This document shows positions 35,223 through 43,631 of a stretch of 64,000 bases of DNA, in pieces. The notes beneath the pieces were generated by a model. That model made no database searches, was not told the origin of the DNA, and was given only the letters and a program-made list of their open reading frames with translations. How positions within the stretch are numbered: position 1 is the first letter of the stretch; each line of letters opens with the position of its first letter. The translations under genes were made by a program, and so were the position numbers. Origin of the DNA: DATKHR01 sp036557365 (GTDB lineage: Bacteria > Acidobacteriota > Vicinamibacteria > Vicinamibacterales > CAVVIG01). The stretch spans positions 1-64,000 of the forward strand of contig DATBHR010000095.1 in the NCBI GenBank assembly GCA_036557365.1. The letters are read 5' to 3'.

Positions 35223-37157
35223 TTAGGGGACCGCCGGACCGACGTTCACGCCTCGGAACACGTTCTCGAACTTCTGCAGCCGCTGTAACTGTGGGTCGCC
35301 GTCCTTCACCGCGTGATTCCGCGGCGGCTCGCTGCCAGGGCACAACACGAGAAATTCGTCGCCGCTTGCGCCGATGATGTAGCAGTGCATGCCGGCGTAG
35401 TCGGCCCGCTCGAAGTCGCGGTGGTTGAAGCTTCGGAACGGCGCGTCGTCGAGCAACACAACCGCGATGAGCACTGCCACAACCATCCCGACGGCCACCC
35501 GGCTGTTGCGGGCCCCTTCGCGGCGCTGCAGCCGGCGCACGCCGTAAAGTCCGAAAAGGAGACCCAGCGTCACGAGACTCAGCTCGAGGTGGTACTGAAA
35601 TCGCTCGAACGAGCTCTCGCGCATCGGCAGGAGCCTCTCGATCGGCGCGCTGTTGAACGAGACGGTCCACGCGTTCATCAAATCCTGATGGCGCCACGCG
35701 ACCGCAATCATCAACAGGACGCCCAGTGCCGCGATCGCCTGTGCGAACACGATCGGATCGTCGAGACCCACACGCCGTGACGCATTGCGGCAGGCCCGGC
35801 GGACCGGAGCGGTCAGGCGTCCGATCGGCTCGAACAGTTCGAGCGCGCGGAACAGCGCGCGCGCGGCCAGCACGATGAACGTGATGACGATCATCGTGAG
35901 GATCTTCGACGCGTTGCCTGCGACGCCCCAAAGCAGCAGCGAGGACCACGATTCGATGCCGAACCTCGAAAATGGCCCCGTTCTCCCGAAATTGTTGTTG
36001 AACGCCAGCGTCTTGAACTCGCCAAGGACGCCAACCGCCAGAATCACCAGCGGTACTCCTACCGCTACACGCGCAGTCCAGACGCGGACGAGCTCACGGG
36101 CTGTTTTTCTTCGGCGCGACTCCGCAATCGCGTGAAGCGACTCGTCCAGCTCGAGTGCCGACTGCGGCCGCCGAGCCACTTCCGTATCGAGCGTCCGGCC
36201 GATGACGTCCGCCAGCGCCCGCGGCACCTTGCCATCGACAGCATCCGCCCGCGGAGCGCCGCGCGCCTGCAGCACGATCAGTTCCTGGGTATCGCTCGAC
36301 AGGAACGGCCGGCGGCCGGTCGCCATCTCGAAAAGCACGACGCCCAGGCTGAAGATGTCGGACCGTTCGTCCACCGTGCCGCCCATCAGCTGCTCGGGGG
36401 ACATGTAGGGCGGCGTGCCCGGATGGATGAGGCCCTGCACCTTCGGCGGCTGCGCCGTGCTGATGTTGGTCCCGACCGTCAGCGACTGCGCGAGCTCCGC
36501 GATGCCGAAGTCCAGCACCTTGGCGGAACCTTCGGTCGTGAAGTGGACGTTCCCTGGCTTGAGATCGCGGTGGACGATGCCCTTCGCATGTGCGGCCGCG
36601 AGTGCGGACGAGAGCTGATGTCCGATCTCGATGACCCGATCGATCGGAATCCGCTCGCGCTTCAGTCGCGCGGCGAGGCTCTCGCCGTCCACGTACTCCA
36701 TGACGATGAACACGCGCCCCTGGTGCTCGATGACGTCGTACACAGCGGCGACATTCGAATGTGAAACGCGCGCGGCCGCGATGGCCTCCAGCAGGATCTG
36801 CGTGTCCGCGGGCCCGCTGGCGGGACGAAGCAGGCATTTCAACGCGACCTTGCGGCGCAGCCGCGGATCGCTCCCGAGATAGACGCGGCCCATCCCGCCG
36901 CGGCCGATGTGATCGACGATGACGTACGGCCCGACGTGCGTGCCGACGGGGATGACGGCGTCCTCTTCGGCTTGCGACGAAGAGCCCGATCGCAGGAACT
37001 CGGTACTGTCGGCGTAGGCGGAGAGGATGTCGAGGATTTCTGCGGCGAGCTCCGGCGTTGCGCTCTGCGCCCGGACAAATGCCTCGCGTTCCGGCGCGGA
37101 CCGTTTCAGGGCCTCGGCCAGGATGTCTTTCGCCCGCGCCCAGGACGCGGCATCCAT
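35223..37157 (-). CDS. Membrane-spanning serine/threonine protein kinase
   Basis: A 644-residue Hanks-type kinase. A short helical N-terminus (typical of acidobacterial kinases) precedes the kinase domain (about 76-345). This domain has a glycine loop GRGGMGRVYLG (85-95), catalytic Lys in KVALKCL (K107), HRDLKPGN (196-203) and DFG (216-218), with a PPYMSPEQ activation-segment end. Five or so membrane helices follow (about 360-560), then a periplasmic tail. All catalytic residues are present, so it should be active. It is followed by the outer-membrane-like gene at 34441-35193, and together they could form a small signalling pair; this is inference. Confidence 0.92.
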   Translation of the reverse strand: MDAASWARAKDILAEALKRSAPEREAFVRAQSATPELAAEILDILSAYADSTEFLRSGSSSQAEEDAVIPVGTHVGPYVIVDHIGRGGMGRVYLGSDPRLRRKVALKCLLRPASGPADTQILLEAIAAARVSHSNVAAVYDVIEHQGRVFIVMEYVDGESLAARLKRERIPIDRVIEIGHQLSSALAAAHAKGIVHRDLKPGNVHFTTEGSAKVLDFGIAELAQSLTVGTNISTAQPPKVQGLIHPGTPPYMSPEQLMGGTVDERSDIFSLGVVLFEMATGRRPFLSSDTQELIVLQARGAPRADAVDGKVPRALADVIGRTLDTEVARRPQSALELDESLHAIAESRRRKTARELVRVWTARVAVGVPLVILAVGVLGEFKTLAFNNNFGRTGPFSRFGIESWSSLLLWGVAGNASKILTMIVITFIVLAARALFRALELFEPIGRLTAPVRRACRNASRRVGLDDPIVFAQAIAALGVLLMIAVAWRHQDLMNAWTVSFNSAPIERLLPMRESSFERFQYHLELSLVTLGLLFGLYGVRRLQRREGARNSRVAVGMVVAVLIAVVLLDDAPFRSFNHRDFERADYAGMHCYIIGASGDEFLVLCPGSEPPRNHAVKDGDPQLQRLQKFENVFRGVNVGPAVP

Positions 37158-37283
37158 AAGTCAGAGTGGCAGACGGAGTAGCGTAGCCTGTCGCGCGCCG
37201 GTGGTCCAATTGTTTCGCGGCGTTCGTGCGCGTCGCGCTCGGCGGGATCGTCTCGGCACATAATACGACGCAGATTCACGGCG

Positions 37284-38384
37284 ATGCGCATCCAGGCCGC
37301 CATTCTCTGGGAACAATCGACGCCGCTTTCCGTCGAGGCCGCCGATCTCGACGGACCGGGACCGGGCGAAGTGCTCGTCGAGATGCGCGCAGCCGGCGTG
37401 TGTCACAGCGATCTGCATCCCGCACGCGGCGACTGGCCGATGAAGACACCGGTCGTTCTCGGACACGAGGGCGCCGGCATCGTCCGCGAGATCGGCGCGA
37501 ACGTCAGCCGCGTCTCGGTCGGCGATCACGTCGCGCTCTGCTGGGCGCCGCCCTGCGGCGTGTGTCCGTCGTGCCGCGAGGGACGCGCAGTGCTCTGCGA
37601 CCGCGTCGAGCGCGTCACCTTTCGAAACAAACTGCCGTCGGGTGAGGCGCGCCTCCGCACGCGCGGCGCCGCCGTCGCGCCGTTTCTCGGCACCGGCTGC
37701 TTTGCCGACTACGTCGTCGTCCCCGAAGCCGGCGCCGTGCCGGTGCCTCGCGACGTGGCGTTCGACGCGCTCGCGACGATCGGCTGTGCGGTGTTGACCG
37801 GTGTCGGCGCCGTCATGAATGCGGGAAAACCGCGCGCCGGCTCGCGCGTCGCCGTCATCGGCGCGGGCGGCGTCGGACTCAACGTCGTGCAGGGCGCCGC
37901 CATCGCCGGATGCGAAACGATCGTCGCCGTCGATCGCCGTCCGGCGCCGCTGGCGCTCGCGCGCCAGTTCGGTGCGACGCACGCGCTCGATGCCTCGGTG
38001 GACGTTCCCGCGTCCGTACGCGAGCTGACAGACGGCCGCGGCGCCGACATCGTGTTCGACACGGTCGGGAGCCCCGCCACGCTGACGACCGCGCTGGCCG
38101 CGACGCGGAAGGGCGGGACGGTCGTCGTCACGGGCCTGTCACGCGTTGATGCTCAGGGCGCAATCCAGTTGTTTCCCTTCGTGATGCAGGAGAAGCGCCT
38201 CGTGGGTTCGGTGTACGGATCAGGCGAGCCGCTGCACGACATCCCCGAGCTCGTCCGGCTGCATCAGGCCGGACGGCTGCGGCTGAAGGAAATGGTCGCG
38301 CGCACGTATACGCTGGACGAGATCAACACGGCGCTCGGCGCGCTCGAAGCCGGCGACGGCGCGCGCGGCGTCATCCTGTGGTGA
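37284..38384 (+). CDS. Zinc-dependent alcohol dehydrogenase (MDR family)
   Basis: A 366-residue medium-chain dehydrogenase that oxidises an alcohol with NAD(P). Catalytic zinc ligands are in GVCHSDLH (about 36-43) and GHEGAG (about 60-65), and the four-Cys structural zinc loop reads CGVCPSCREGRAVLC (about 91-105). The nucleotide fold is GAGGVGLNVVQGA. It resembles class III/aryl-alcohol type enzymes. No ribosome site is visible before the ATG; a CATAAT -10-like box sits 20 bases upstream, so leaderless translation is possible. It is divergent from the kinase gene. Confidence 0.92.
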   Translation: MRIQAAILWEQSTPLSVEAADLDGPGPGEVLVEMRAAGVCHSDLHPARGDWPMKTPVVLGHEGAGIVREIGANVSRVSVGDHVALCWAPPCGVCPSCREGRAVLCDRVERVTFRNKLPSGEARLRTRGAAVAPFLGTGCFADYVVVPEAGAVPVPRDVAFDALATIGCAVLTGVGAVMNAGKPRAGSRVAVIGAGGVGLNVVQGAAIAGCETIVAVDRRPAPLALARQFGATHALDASVDVPASVRELTDGRGADIVFDTVGSPATLTTALAATRKGGTVVVTGLSRVDAQGAIQLFPFVMQEKRLVGSVYGSGEPLHDIPELVRLHQAGRLRLKEMVARTYTLDEINTALGALEAGDGARGVILW

Positions 38385-38403
38385 GCATCTGCCGAGGGTA
38401 TTC

Positions 38404-38736
38404 ATGATCGAACACAGCATGACGACGACCGCCTTCGAGCTGGATGGATACTCGACGTCAAAAACGCTCGGCGTCGTCCGCGGCGTAACGGTGCGGTCTC
38501 GATCGGTCCTCGGCACGATCGGCGCGTCGCTGCAGACGCTCGTCGGCGGCAACATCACGCTCCTCACGGAGCTCTGCGAAAAGACGCGCGAGGACGCCTT
38601 CGCGCTGATGCTTCAGCACGCCGCCGAGCTCGGCGCCAACGCGGTTGTGGGCGTCCGCTACGACGCGACAGAGGTCATGCAGGGCGTGACCGAGGTGCTC
38701 TGCTATGGCACAGCCGTCGTCGTCGCCCGACGCTGA
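38404..38736 (+). CDS. YbjQ/UPF0145 family heavy-metal-binding domain protein
   Basis: A 110-residue protein of the YbjQ (DUF74) fold. It begins MIEHSMTTTAFELDGYSTSKTLGVVRGVTVRSRSV and ends HAAELGANAVVGVRYDATEV...VLCYGTAVVV. Family members form pentamers, and metal binding has been proposed but not demonstrated. GAGG precedes the ATG. Residue 6 is an alternative start. Its last 32 bases overlap the start of the amino acid permease gene in another frame. Confidence 0.9.
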   Translation: MIEHSMTTTAFELDGYSTSKTLGVVRGVTVRSRSVLGTIGASLQTLVGGNITLLTELCEKTREDAFALMLQHAAELGANAVVGVRYDATEVMQGVTEVLCYGTAVVVARR

Positions 38737-40141
38737 CGGCGCGATCGTCATCGACGGCACCGGCGGCGTCATGCCGCAGGTGTCGGTGCTGCCGCGAGAG
38801 CTCGGTCTCACCGATCTCGTTTTCACGCAGATCCTCTTCGTCGTCGGACTGCCGTGGGTCGGCGTCGCGGCGAAACAGGGACCGGCCCACGTCGTGTTCT
38901 GGGTCATCGCGATGGCGCTGTTCTACGTGCCGTCGGCGGTCGTTGTCATCTACCTGAATCGCCTGATGCCGCTCGAAGGCGGCCTCTATCAATGGGCGAA
39001 GCAGGGATTCAGCGATGTCGTCGGCTTCCTCGTCGCATGGAATCTGTGGTTGTTCGCGATCCTGAACACGTCCGAGACCGGGATTCAGGCGACGCAGTAC
39101 TTCGCGTACATCCTTGGGCCGGAGGGCGCGCGTCTCGTCACCTCCAGGCCGGTGACGGCGCTCGTGAGCGCGATCCTGTTCGCGGCGCTCGTCGGTCTGG
39201 CGGTTCGCGGCTTGAGCATCGGCAAATGGGTCCACAAGACCGGCGGCTTGCTGATGGTGACGACGTTCGTCACGCTCGTCGCGCTGCCGTGGTTGAACCT
39301 CGCAACCGGCAACCTCGAACAGTTCCATCCGCTCGCAACGGCAGCGCCAGTGGTATCGATCTTCAGTCTGAATTTGCTCGGCAAGATGGGATTCGGCGCG
39401 CTCGGCGGCTTCGAGTACGTGGCGATCCACGCCGGCGAGTGCCGGAATCCCTCGCGAACGATCGCGCGATCGGTGGTCATTGCGGCGCCGATCATCGCTG
39501 CGATGTTCATCTTCGGGACGAGCTCGGTCCTCGCGCTCGTGCCGATGGATCGGATCGATTTGATTGCGCCGATCCCGCAGGTGTTGAGCATCGGGTTCCG
39601 CCCGTTCGGATCGGTCGCGTGGGTGGCGCCCGTGACCATCTTCGTGCTGCTCGTCGTCCGCGTCGCGCAGGCGAGCGTGATGTTCACCGGTAACACGAGG
39701 CTGCCGATGGTCGCCGGATGGGACGGGCTGCTGCCCGCCTGGTTCACGCGACTCCACGACCGATATCAGACGCCGGTGAACTCGATCGTGTTCGTCGGCG
39801 CCATGACGTTCGTCTTCAGCCTCGCGGGCATCGTCGGCGTCGGTCAGCAGGAAGGATTCCAGCTGCTGTGGAACGCCTCGGCGATTTTCTACGCGCTGAC
39901 GTACCTGGTGATGTTCGCGCTGCCGATCGTCGGCTTCGGGGTCGTCGGTGCGCGTGCGCCCGTGTGGCTCCGCGTGGCAGCGGCATCGGGCTTCCTGATG
40001 ACGGTGCTCTACGTGACGCTGTCGATCCTGCCGATCGTTGACGTCGTGAGCGTTCCTGTGTTCGCGTTGAAGATCTGCGGCGTCATCGCCGTCGCGAACC
40101 TCGTCGGCCTGTTCCTCTACAAGCGTCAGCGCGCCCGCTAG
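38705..40141 (+). CDS. APC family amino acid permease
   Basis: A 478-residue transporter of the amino acid-polyamine-organocation superfamily with about 12 membrane helices. The first helix region (LGLTDLVFTQILFVVGLPWVG) contains the unwound TM1-like Gly region. Other conserved stretches are RLMPLEGGLYQWAKQGFSD and the GFEYVAIHAGECRNPSRTIARS loop. It takes up amino acids or amines with protons or Na; the substrate is unknown. The 5' end overlaps the YbjQ gene by 32 bases, so expression is probably coupled. The N-terminus is polar and extended (about 30 residues before TM1). The desaturase gene converges at one-base spacing. Confidence 0.9.
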   Translation: MAQPSSSPDADGAIVIDGTGGVMPQVSVLPRELGLTDLVFTQILFVVGLPWVGVAAKQGPAHVVFWVIAMALFYVPSAVVVIYLNRLMPLEGGLYQWAKQGFSDVVGFLVAWNLWLFAILNTSETGIQATQYFAYILGPEGARLVTSRPVTALVSAILFAALVGLAVRGLSIGKWVHKTGGLLMVTTFVTLVALPWLNLATGNLEQFHPLATAAPVVSIFSLNLLGKMGFGALGGFEYVAIHAGECRNPSRTIARSVVIAAPIIAAMFIFGTSSVLALVPMDRIDLIAPIPQVLSIGFRPFGSVAWVAPVTIFVLLVVRVAQASVMFTGNTRLPMVAGWDGLLPAWFTRLHDRYQTPVNSIVFVGAMTFVFSLAGIVGVGQQEGFQLLWNASAIFYALTYLVMFALPIVGFGVVGARAPVWLRVAAASGFLMTVLYVTLSILPIVDVVSVPVFALKICGVIAVANLVGLFLYKRQRAR

Positions 40142-41089
40142 CTACTGTCGGCTCGGCCGGACGATCCGATCGAACAGCGAGCAGTCGCGATCGAAGACGA
40201 AGCGCAGCAGCAGCCGCGTCCATGAGCGGTGCGCGAAGAGCGTGTCGTAGAACTCGGGGGCGGCCGCCTTGAGCTTCGGCAGGCGTGACCACGGCACGGC
40301 GGTGAAGTCGTGGTGCTCGTTGTGATAGCCCATGTTGAAGCAGACGCGATTGAGCGGACCGTAGTACGAGTAGGTCTCCTGATCGTCGGCGAACACGAAG
40401 TGCTCCTGAATCCAGCGCGCGCCGAGCGGGTGCAGGCCGATCGCGCTGATCGACGAGAACGCGAGGTACGCGAGCGGTTGCCAGCCGGCCCACCACACGA
40501 CGCCGATCATCACCGCCGCCTGGATCACGATGTTCACCACGATCCAACCGTCGAAGAACGACACGCGTTTCAATCGATGCGTACGGACGAGGCCCTGTAC
40601 TGCCGCGAACGCCGCGAGCCATGCTGCCTTCCGCAGCGATCCGGTAACGACGCGCGACTCGGTCGGCCCTGGCACATCGGCGTCGAAGTCGAGCTCGCCG
40701 AGGTGCTGGTGGTGCAGCAGGTGATAACGGCCGAAGGACAGCGCCGCCGGAAACACGAGCGGCAGGTTCGCGACAATGCCCGCGATCTTGTTCAGCGACG
40801 GACGCCGGAACACGAGGTTGTGAATGCTCTCGTGGATCAGCACCCACAACGCGTGATCGACCGTCGCGCCGACGATGTACGCGATCGGCAGCCAGAGCCA
40901 CCACGGAATGCGGACGACGAAGAGCGCGAGCGAGAACTGCGCGGCTACCAGGACGACGATCCAGGCGGCGGTCGATGCGGTTGGACCGACGAGGTCGCGC
41001 ACCTCGGGATGCGCCTGGAGAATCGCACGTCGACGAAGCGTGTGATGCTGCACACGCGCGACGTGGATGTAGTCGTCGCGAGCCATCAA
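40142..41089 (-). CDS. Dihydroceramide/sphingolipid Delta4-desaturase-like (DEGS family)
   Basis: A 315-residue membrane desaturase with three His boxes: HESIH (86-90), HLLHHQH (123-129) and HNEHHDF (256-262). Unlike generic fatty acid desaturases, it carries the DEGS landmarks: an N-terminal HHTLRRRAILQAHPEV resembling HADRRREILAKYPEI of human DEGS1, a RYHLLHHQHLGELDFDADVP block, and a C-terminal ETYSYYGPLN...GYHNEHHDF...PEFYD stretch. It would insert a Delta4 double bond (or hydroxyl) into the sphingoid chain at the inner membrane using O2. Characterised relatives known to me are eukaryotic. No sphingolipid-biosynthesis gene is seen beside it. Confidence 0.88.
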   Translation of the reverse strand: MMARDDYIHVARVQHHTLRRRAILQAHPEVRDLVGPTASTAAWIVVLVAAQFSLALFVVRIPWWLWLPIAYIVGATVDHALWVLIHESIHNLVFRRPSLNKIAGIVANLPLVFPAALSFGRYHLLHHQHLGELDFDADVPGPTESRVVTGSLRKAAWLAAFAAVQGLVRTHRLKRVSFFDGWIVVNIVIQAAVMIGVVWWAGWQPLAYLAFSSISAIGLHPLGARWIQEHFVFADDQETYSYYGPLNRVCFNMGYHNEHHDFTAVPWSRLPKLKAAAPEFYDTLFAHRSWTRLLLRFVFDRDCSLFDRIVRPSRQ

Positions 41090-41120
41090 GCGATCCTACA
41101 GGAACCCCGGCGGCGCGTCG

Positions 41121-41996
41121 CTAGACGCCGAAGAAGGCGTCGAGCTCCGCGAAAGTCTGGTCTGGCACTTCTTCCGGGAGGAAATGCCCGGCGGGAAGCG
41201 ATTTGCCGCGGGCTGCAGGCGCGTGCTCGCGCCAGATCTTCATGACGTCGTACAGGCGCCCGACCGTACCGCGCTCTCCCCACAGCACGAGCAGCGGACA
41301 CTCGACGCGCTTTGCGCCGTCCTCGGCCGCATGCGTCAGGTCGATCGTCGCGCCGGCGCGATAGTCTTCGCAGGTCGCGTGAATCGTTTCCGGATCCTTG
41401 AACGTCCTCAGATATTCCGCGAACGCATCCGCCGTAATCGCGGGTCCGCCGAGGAACCGGCGCAGGTAGAACTCGGCGCTGTTGGCGATGAGCGTCTCAG
41501 GCACCGGCGCCGGCTGGATCAGGAAGAACCAGTGGAAGTAGGCCGTCGCGAACTCGCGCGTCACCATCGAGTACGGCAGCGGCACGATATCCAGCACCGC
41601 CGCCTTGACGACGGCGTCCGGATGCTCGACGGCGAGACGCCACGTGACCCGGGCGCCGCGATCGTGGCCGGCGACCGAGAACCGTTCGTAGCCGAGCGCG
41701 CGCATCACGTCGACTTGATCCTGCGCCATCGCGCGTTTCGAGTAGCTCGCGTGGTTGTCCGTGTCCGCCGGCTTGCTGCTGTCGCCGTACCCGCGCAGAT
41801 CCGTCATGACGACCGTGTGCTTCTGTGCGAGACGCGACGCGATCCGGTGCCACTCGACGTGTGTCTGCGGGTAGCCGTGCACGAGCAGCAGCGGCGGACC
41901 GCTGCCGCCACGCAGGACGTTGATCGTCGCGCCCGACGTCTCGATGCGACGCGACTCGAACCCGGGAAAGAAAGCGCTCCCGCGGTCAGCTTTCAC
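41121..41996 (-). CDS. Fluoroacetate dehalogenase-like alpha/beta hydrolase
   Basis: A 291-residue alpha/beta hydrolase. From recalled similarity to Rhodopseudomonas RPA1163, all key residues are present: HGYPQTH oxyanion loop (40-46), nucleophile Asp112 with Arg113 and Arg116 in GHDRGAR, Asp136 (VLDIV), halide-pocket His155-Trp156 (YFHW) and Tyr212 (EDYRAG), and catalytic His271 in GHFLPEE. These set the family apart from epoxide hydrolases. The predicted reaction is hydrolytic dehalogenation of haloacetates, possibly including C-F cleavage. The GTG start overlaps the tannase stop as GTGA (41993-41996), so the pair is co-translated. Confidence 0.85.
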   Translation of the reverse strand: MKADRGSAFFPGFESRRIETSGATINVLRGGSGPPLLLVHGYPQTHVEWHRIASRLAQKHTVVMTDLRGYGDSSKPADTDNHASYSKRAMAQDQVDVMRALGYERFSVAGHDRGARVTWRLAVEHPDAVVKAAVLDIVPLPYSMVTREFATAYFHWFFLIQPAPVPETLIANSAEFYLRRFLGGPAITADAFAEYLRTFKDPETIHATCEDYRAGATIDLTHAAEDGAKRVECPLLVLWGERGTVGRLYDVMKIWREHAPAARGKSLPAGHFLPEEVPDQTFAELDAFFGV

Positions 41997-43579
41997 CGCT
42001 GGTTGCTGGACGAGGTCGTCGCTTTCCGCGGGCCCGAAGGCTCCGCGGCGACGCACGAGAAGTTCGCAGCTTCGTCGCTGCTTCCCGTGCCCTTCCATCG
42101 CGCGACCATCGGATAGAGGCACAACGGCCGCGTGCGATCGACTTTTCCGTTCGTGATGTGCGACGCGATCAGCTTGTCCGGCGCGACGCCTTTTTCGACC
42201 CACTGCTCGAGCGCCCCGAGATAGTCGGCCTGGTTCGGTCCGGGACCGCCGCCGCAGTGTCCCATCCCGGGCGCCGTGAAGAATCGGAAGAACTCGCGCG
42301 TCTTTTCGAGTCCGCCCATCGTCTTGACGACGCCCTCGTAGTAGGCGGCGGTGTCCTGCGGCGGGACGACAGGATCGGACCAGCCGGTGTACATCAGCAG
42401 CTTCCCGCCGTGCTTCTTGAACGCGGTCAGATCGCGATCCACCGCCTGCATGTACGGCAGCTTCTGCTCGGCGTATGCGAGGTCGCGATCCCAGTCGATC
42501 GTGCGCCAGTCCCAGTTCGGATCGTGGAACAGGAAATAGCGGAAGAAGCCGGCGCGCATCGGCTCCGGCGGATCCATGACGTAGGTCCGCCAGCTTTGAA
42601 TGGGCTGTTCGCCGAATCCTTCGCTGCCGCGCGGCCAGCCCGTGAAGATCTGTTCGCCGGTCTTCGGGCTCTTCAGCCCGTCGTACATCTTCTTTACCGC
42701 GTCGACCTGCGGCGCCGTCAGACAAGTCGCATCGTCGCCGCTCTTGCACAGCAGCTTCGCGGGATCGAAATGACAGCGGCGCGGATCGTCGATGACCCCG
42801 TCCTTCAGGCCGTCGAGGCCGTCGCACGCGTCCACCGCCGCCTTCGTGATGATCGGGAGCTTGGCCTGCGGGATGATCGCCTGTCCGTCTTTCGTGTGTG
42901 TTGCCATCCACGACCACATGAACGCGAACGTCTGTCGGATGCGGTTGCTCGCCGGATCGCCGGCGACGATGCCGTCGTAATCGTCGGGGAAGCGCTGCGC
43001 CTCGGACAATGCCTGGTGTCCGCCGCTCGAGCAGCCATTGAAGTACGCGCGTTCGGGAAGCCGGCCGGTGTGATCGCGGACGATCAGCTTTGCGGCGTCG
43101 GTCATCACGTGAATGGATCGATACGCCCAGTCGATGACTTTTTCCGGATGGCCCTGGCCGAACTTCATATCGTCGCCGGCATGCCCGGTGTCGGTGCTTG
43201 CCGTCGCGTAGCCGCGCCGCATGGCGTTGGCCATCGCCGCGTAGCCGATGGCGCCCGAGTAGCCGCCGTTGCCGACGCCTTCGAACTTGCCGTTCCACGT
43301 CTCCGCCGGGATCCAGACTTCGAACTTGATGTCGGAATCGCTCGTCGGCCGCGCCGTTGCTTCGACGCGACAGAATGCCGGCAGCGTCAGCGCGGTCTGC
43401 GACGTCGGCGGCGTGAATGCGCCCGCAGCGACGAGGCTGGCCGACTTGATCGTGACGTTAGGGATGGTCAGCGCCGCGAGGTTGGCGCACGGCGTACCGT
43501 TCGAGGCGAACGGCGTCGCGACGAACGCGATCGCTGAAACCGTCGCGACCGCGGTGCCGGTGAGTAGGCGGCGAATCAT
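41993..43579 (-). CDS. Tannase/feruloyl esterase family secreted esterase
   Basis: A 528-residue secreted serine esterase. The signal peptide covers residues 1-26 (ending PFASNG). The conserved N-terminal FCRVEATARPTSDSDIKFEVW lead, the nucleophile motif NGCSSGGHQAL (catalytic Ser in GCSSGG) and the CDGLDGLKDGVIDDPRRCHF calcium-like loop are all family hallmarks, and a late GMGHCGGGPG carries the catalytic His. Such enzymes hydrolyse galloyl, feruloyl or similar aryl esters from plant polymers. The start at 43579 is preferred because GGAGG lies 5 bases upstream. It is coupled to the dehalogenase-like gene downstream. Confidence 0.93.
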   Translation of the reverse strand: MIRRLLTGTAVATVSAIAFVATPFASNGTPCANLAALTIPNVTIKSASLVAAGAFTPPTSQTALTLPAFCRVEATARPTSDSDIKFEVWIPAETWNGKFEGVGNGGYSGAIGYAAMANAMRRGYATASTDTGHAGDDMKFGQGHPEKVIDWAYRSIHVMTDAAKLIVRDHTGRLPERAYFNGCSSGGHQALSEAQRFPDDYDGIVAGDPASNRIRQTFAFMWSWMATHTKDGQAIIPQAKLPIITKAAVDACDGLDGLKDGVIDDPRRCHFDPAKLLCKSGDDATCLTAPQVDAVKKMYDGLKSPKTGEQIFTGWPRGSEGFGEQPIQSWRTYVMDPPEPMRAGFFRYFLFHDPNWDWRTIDWDRDLAYAEQKLPYMQAVDRDLTAFKKHGGKLLMYTGWSDPVVPPQDTAAYYEGVVKTMGGLEKTREFFRFFTAPGMGHCGGGPGPNQADYLGALEQWVEKGVAPDKLIASHITNGKVDRTRPLCLYPMVARWKGTGSSDEAANFSCVAAEPSGPRKATTSSSNQR

Positions 43580-43631
43580 CGAATCCTCCTGCGACTGGGT
43601 GAGCGACGACATTACTCTACGGCGTCCAACG

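Noticed and set aside
41950..41970. tRNA-like TTCGA/GTTCGAGTC sequence
   Set aside because: Lies inside the dehalogenase-like coding frame and no acceptor or anticodon stem could be assembled.
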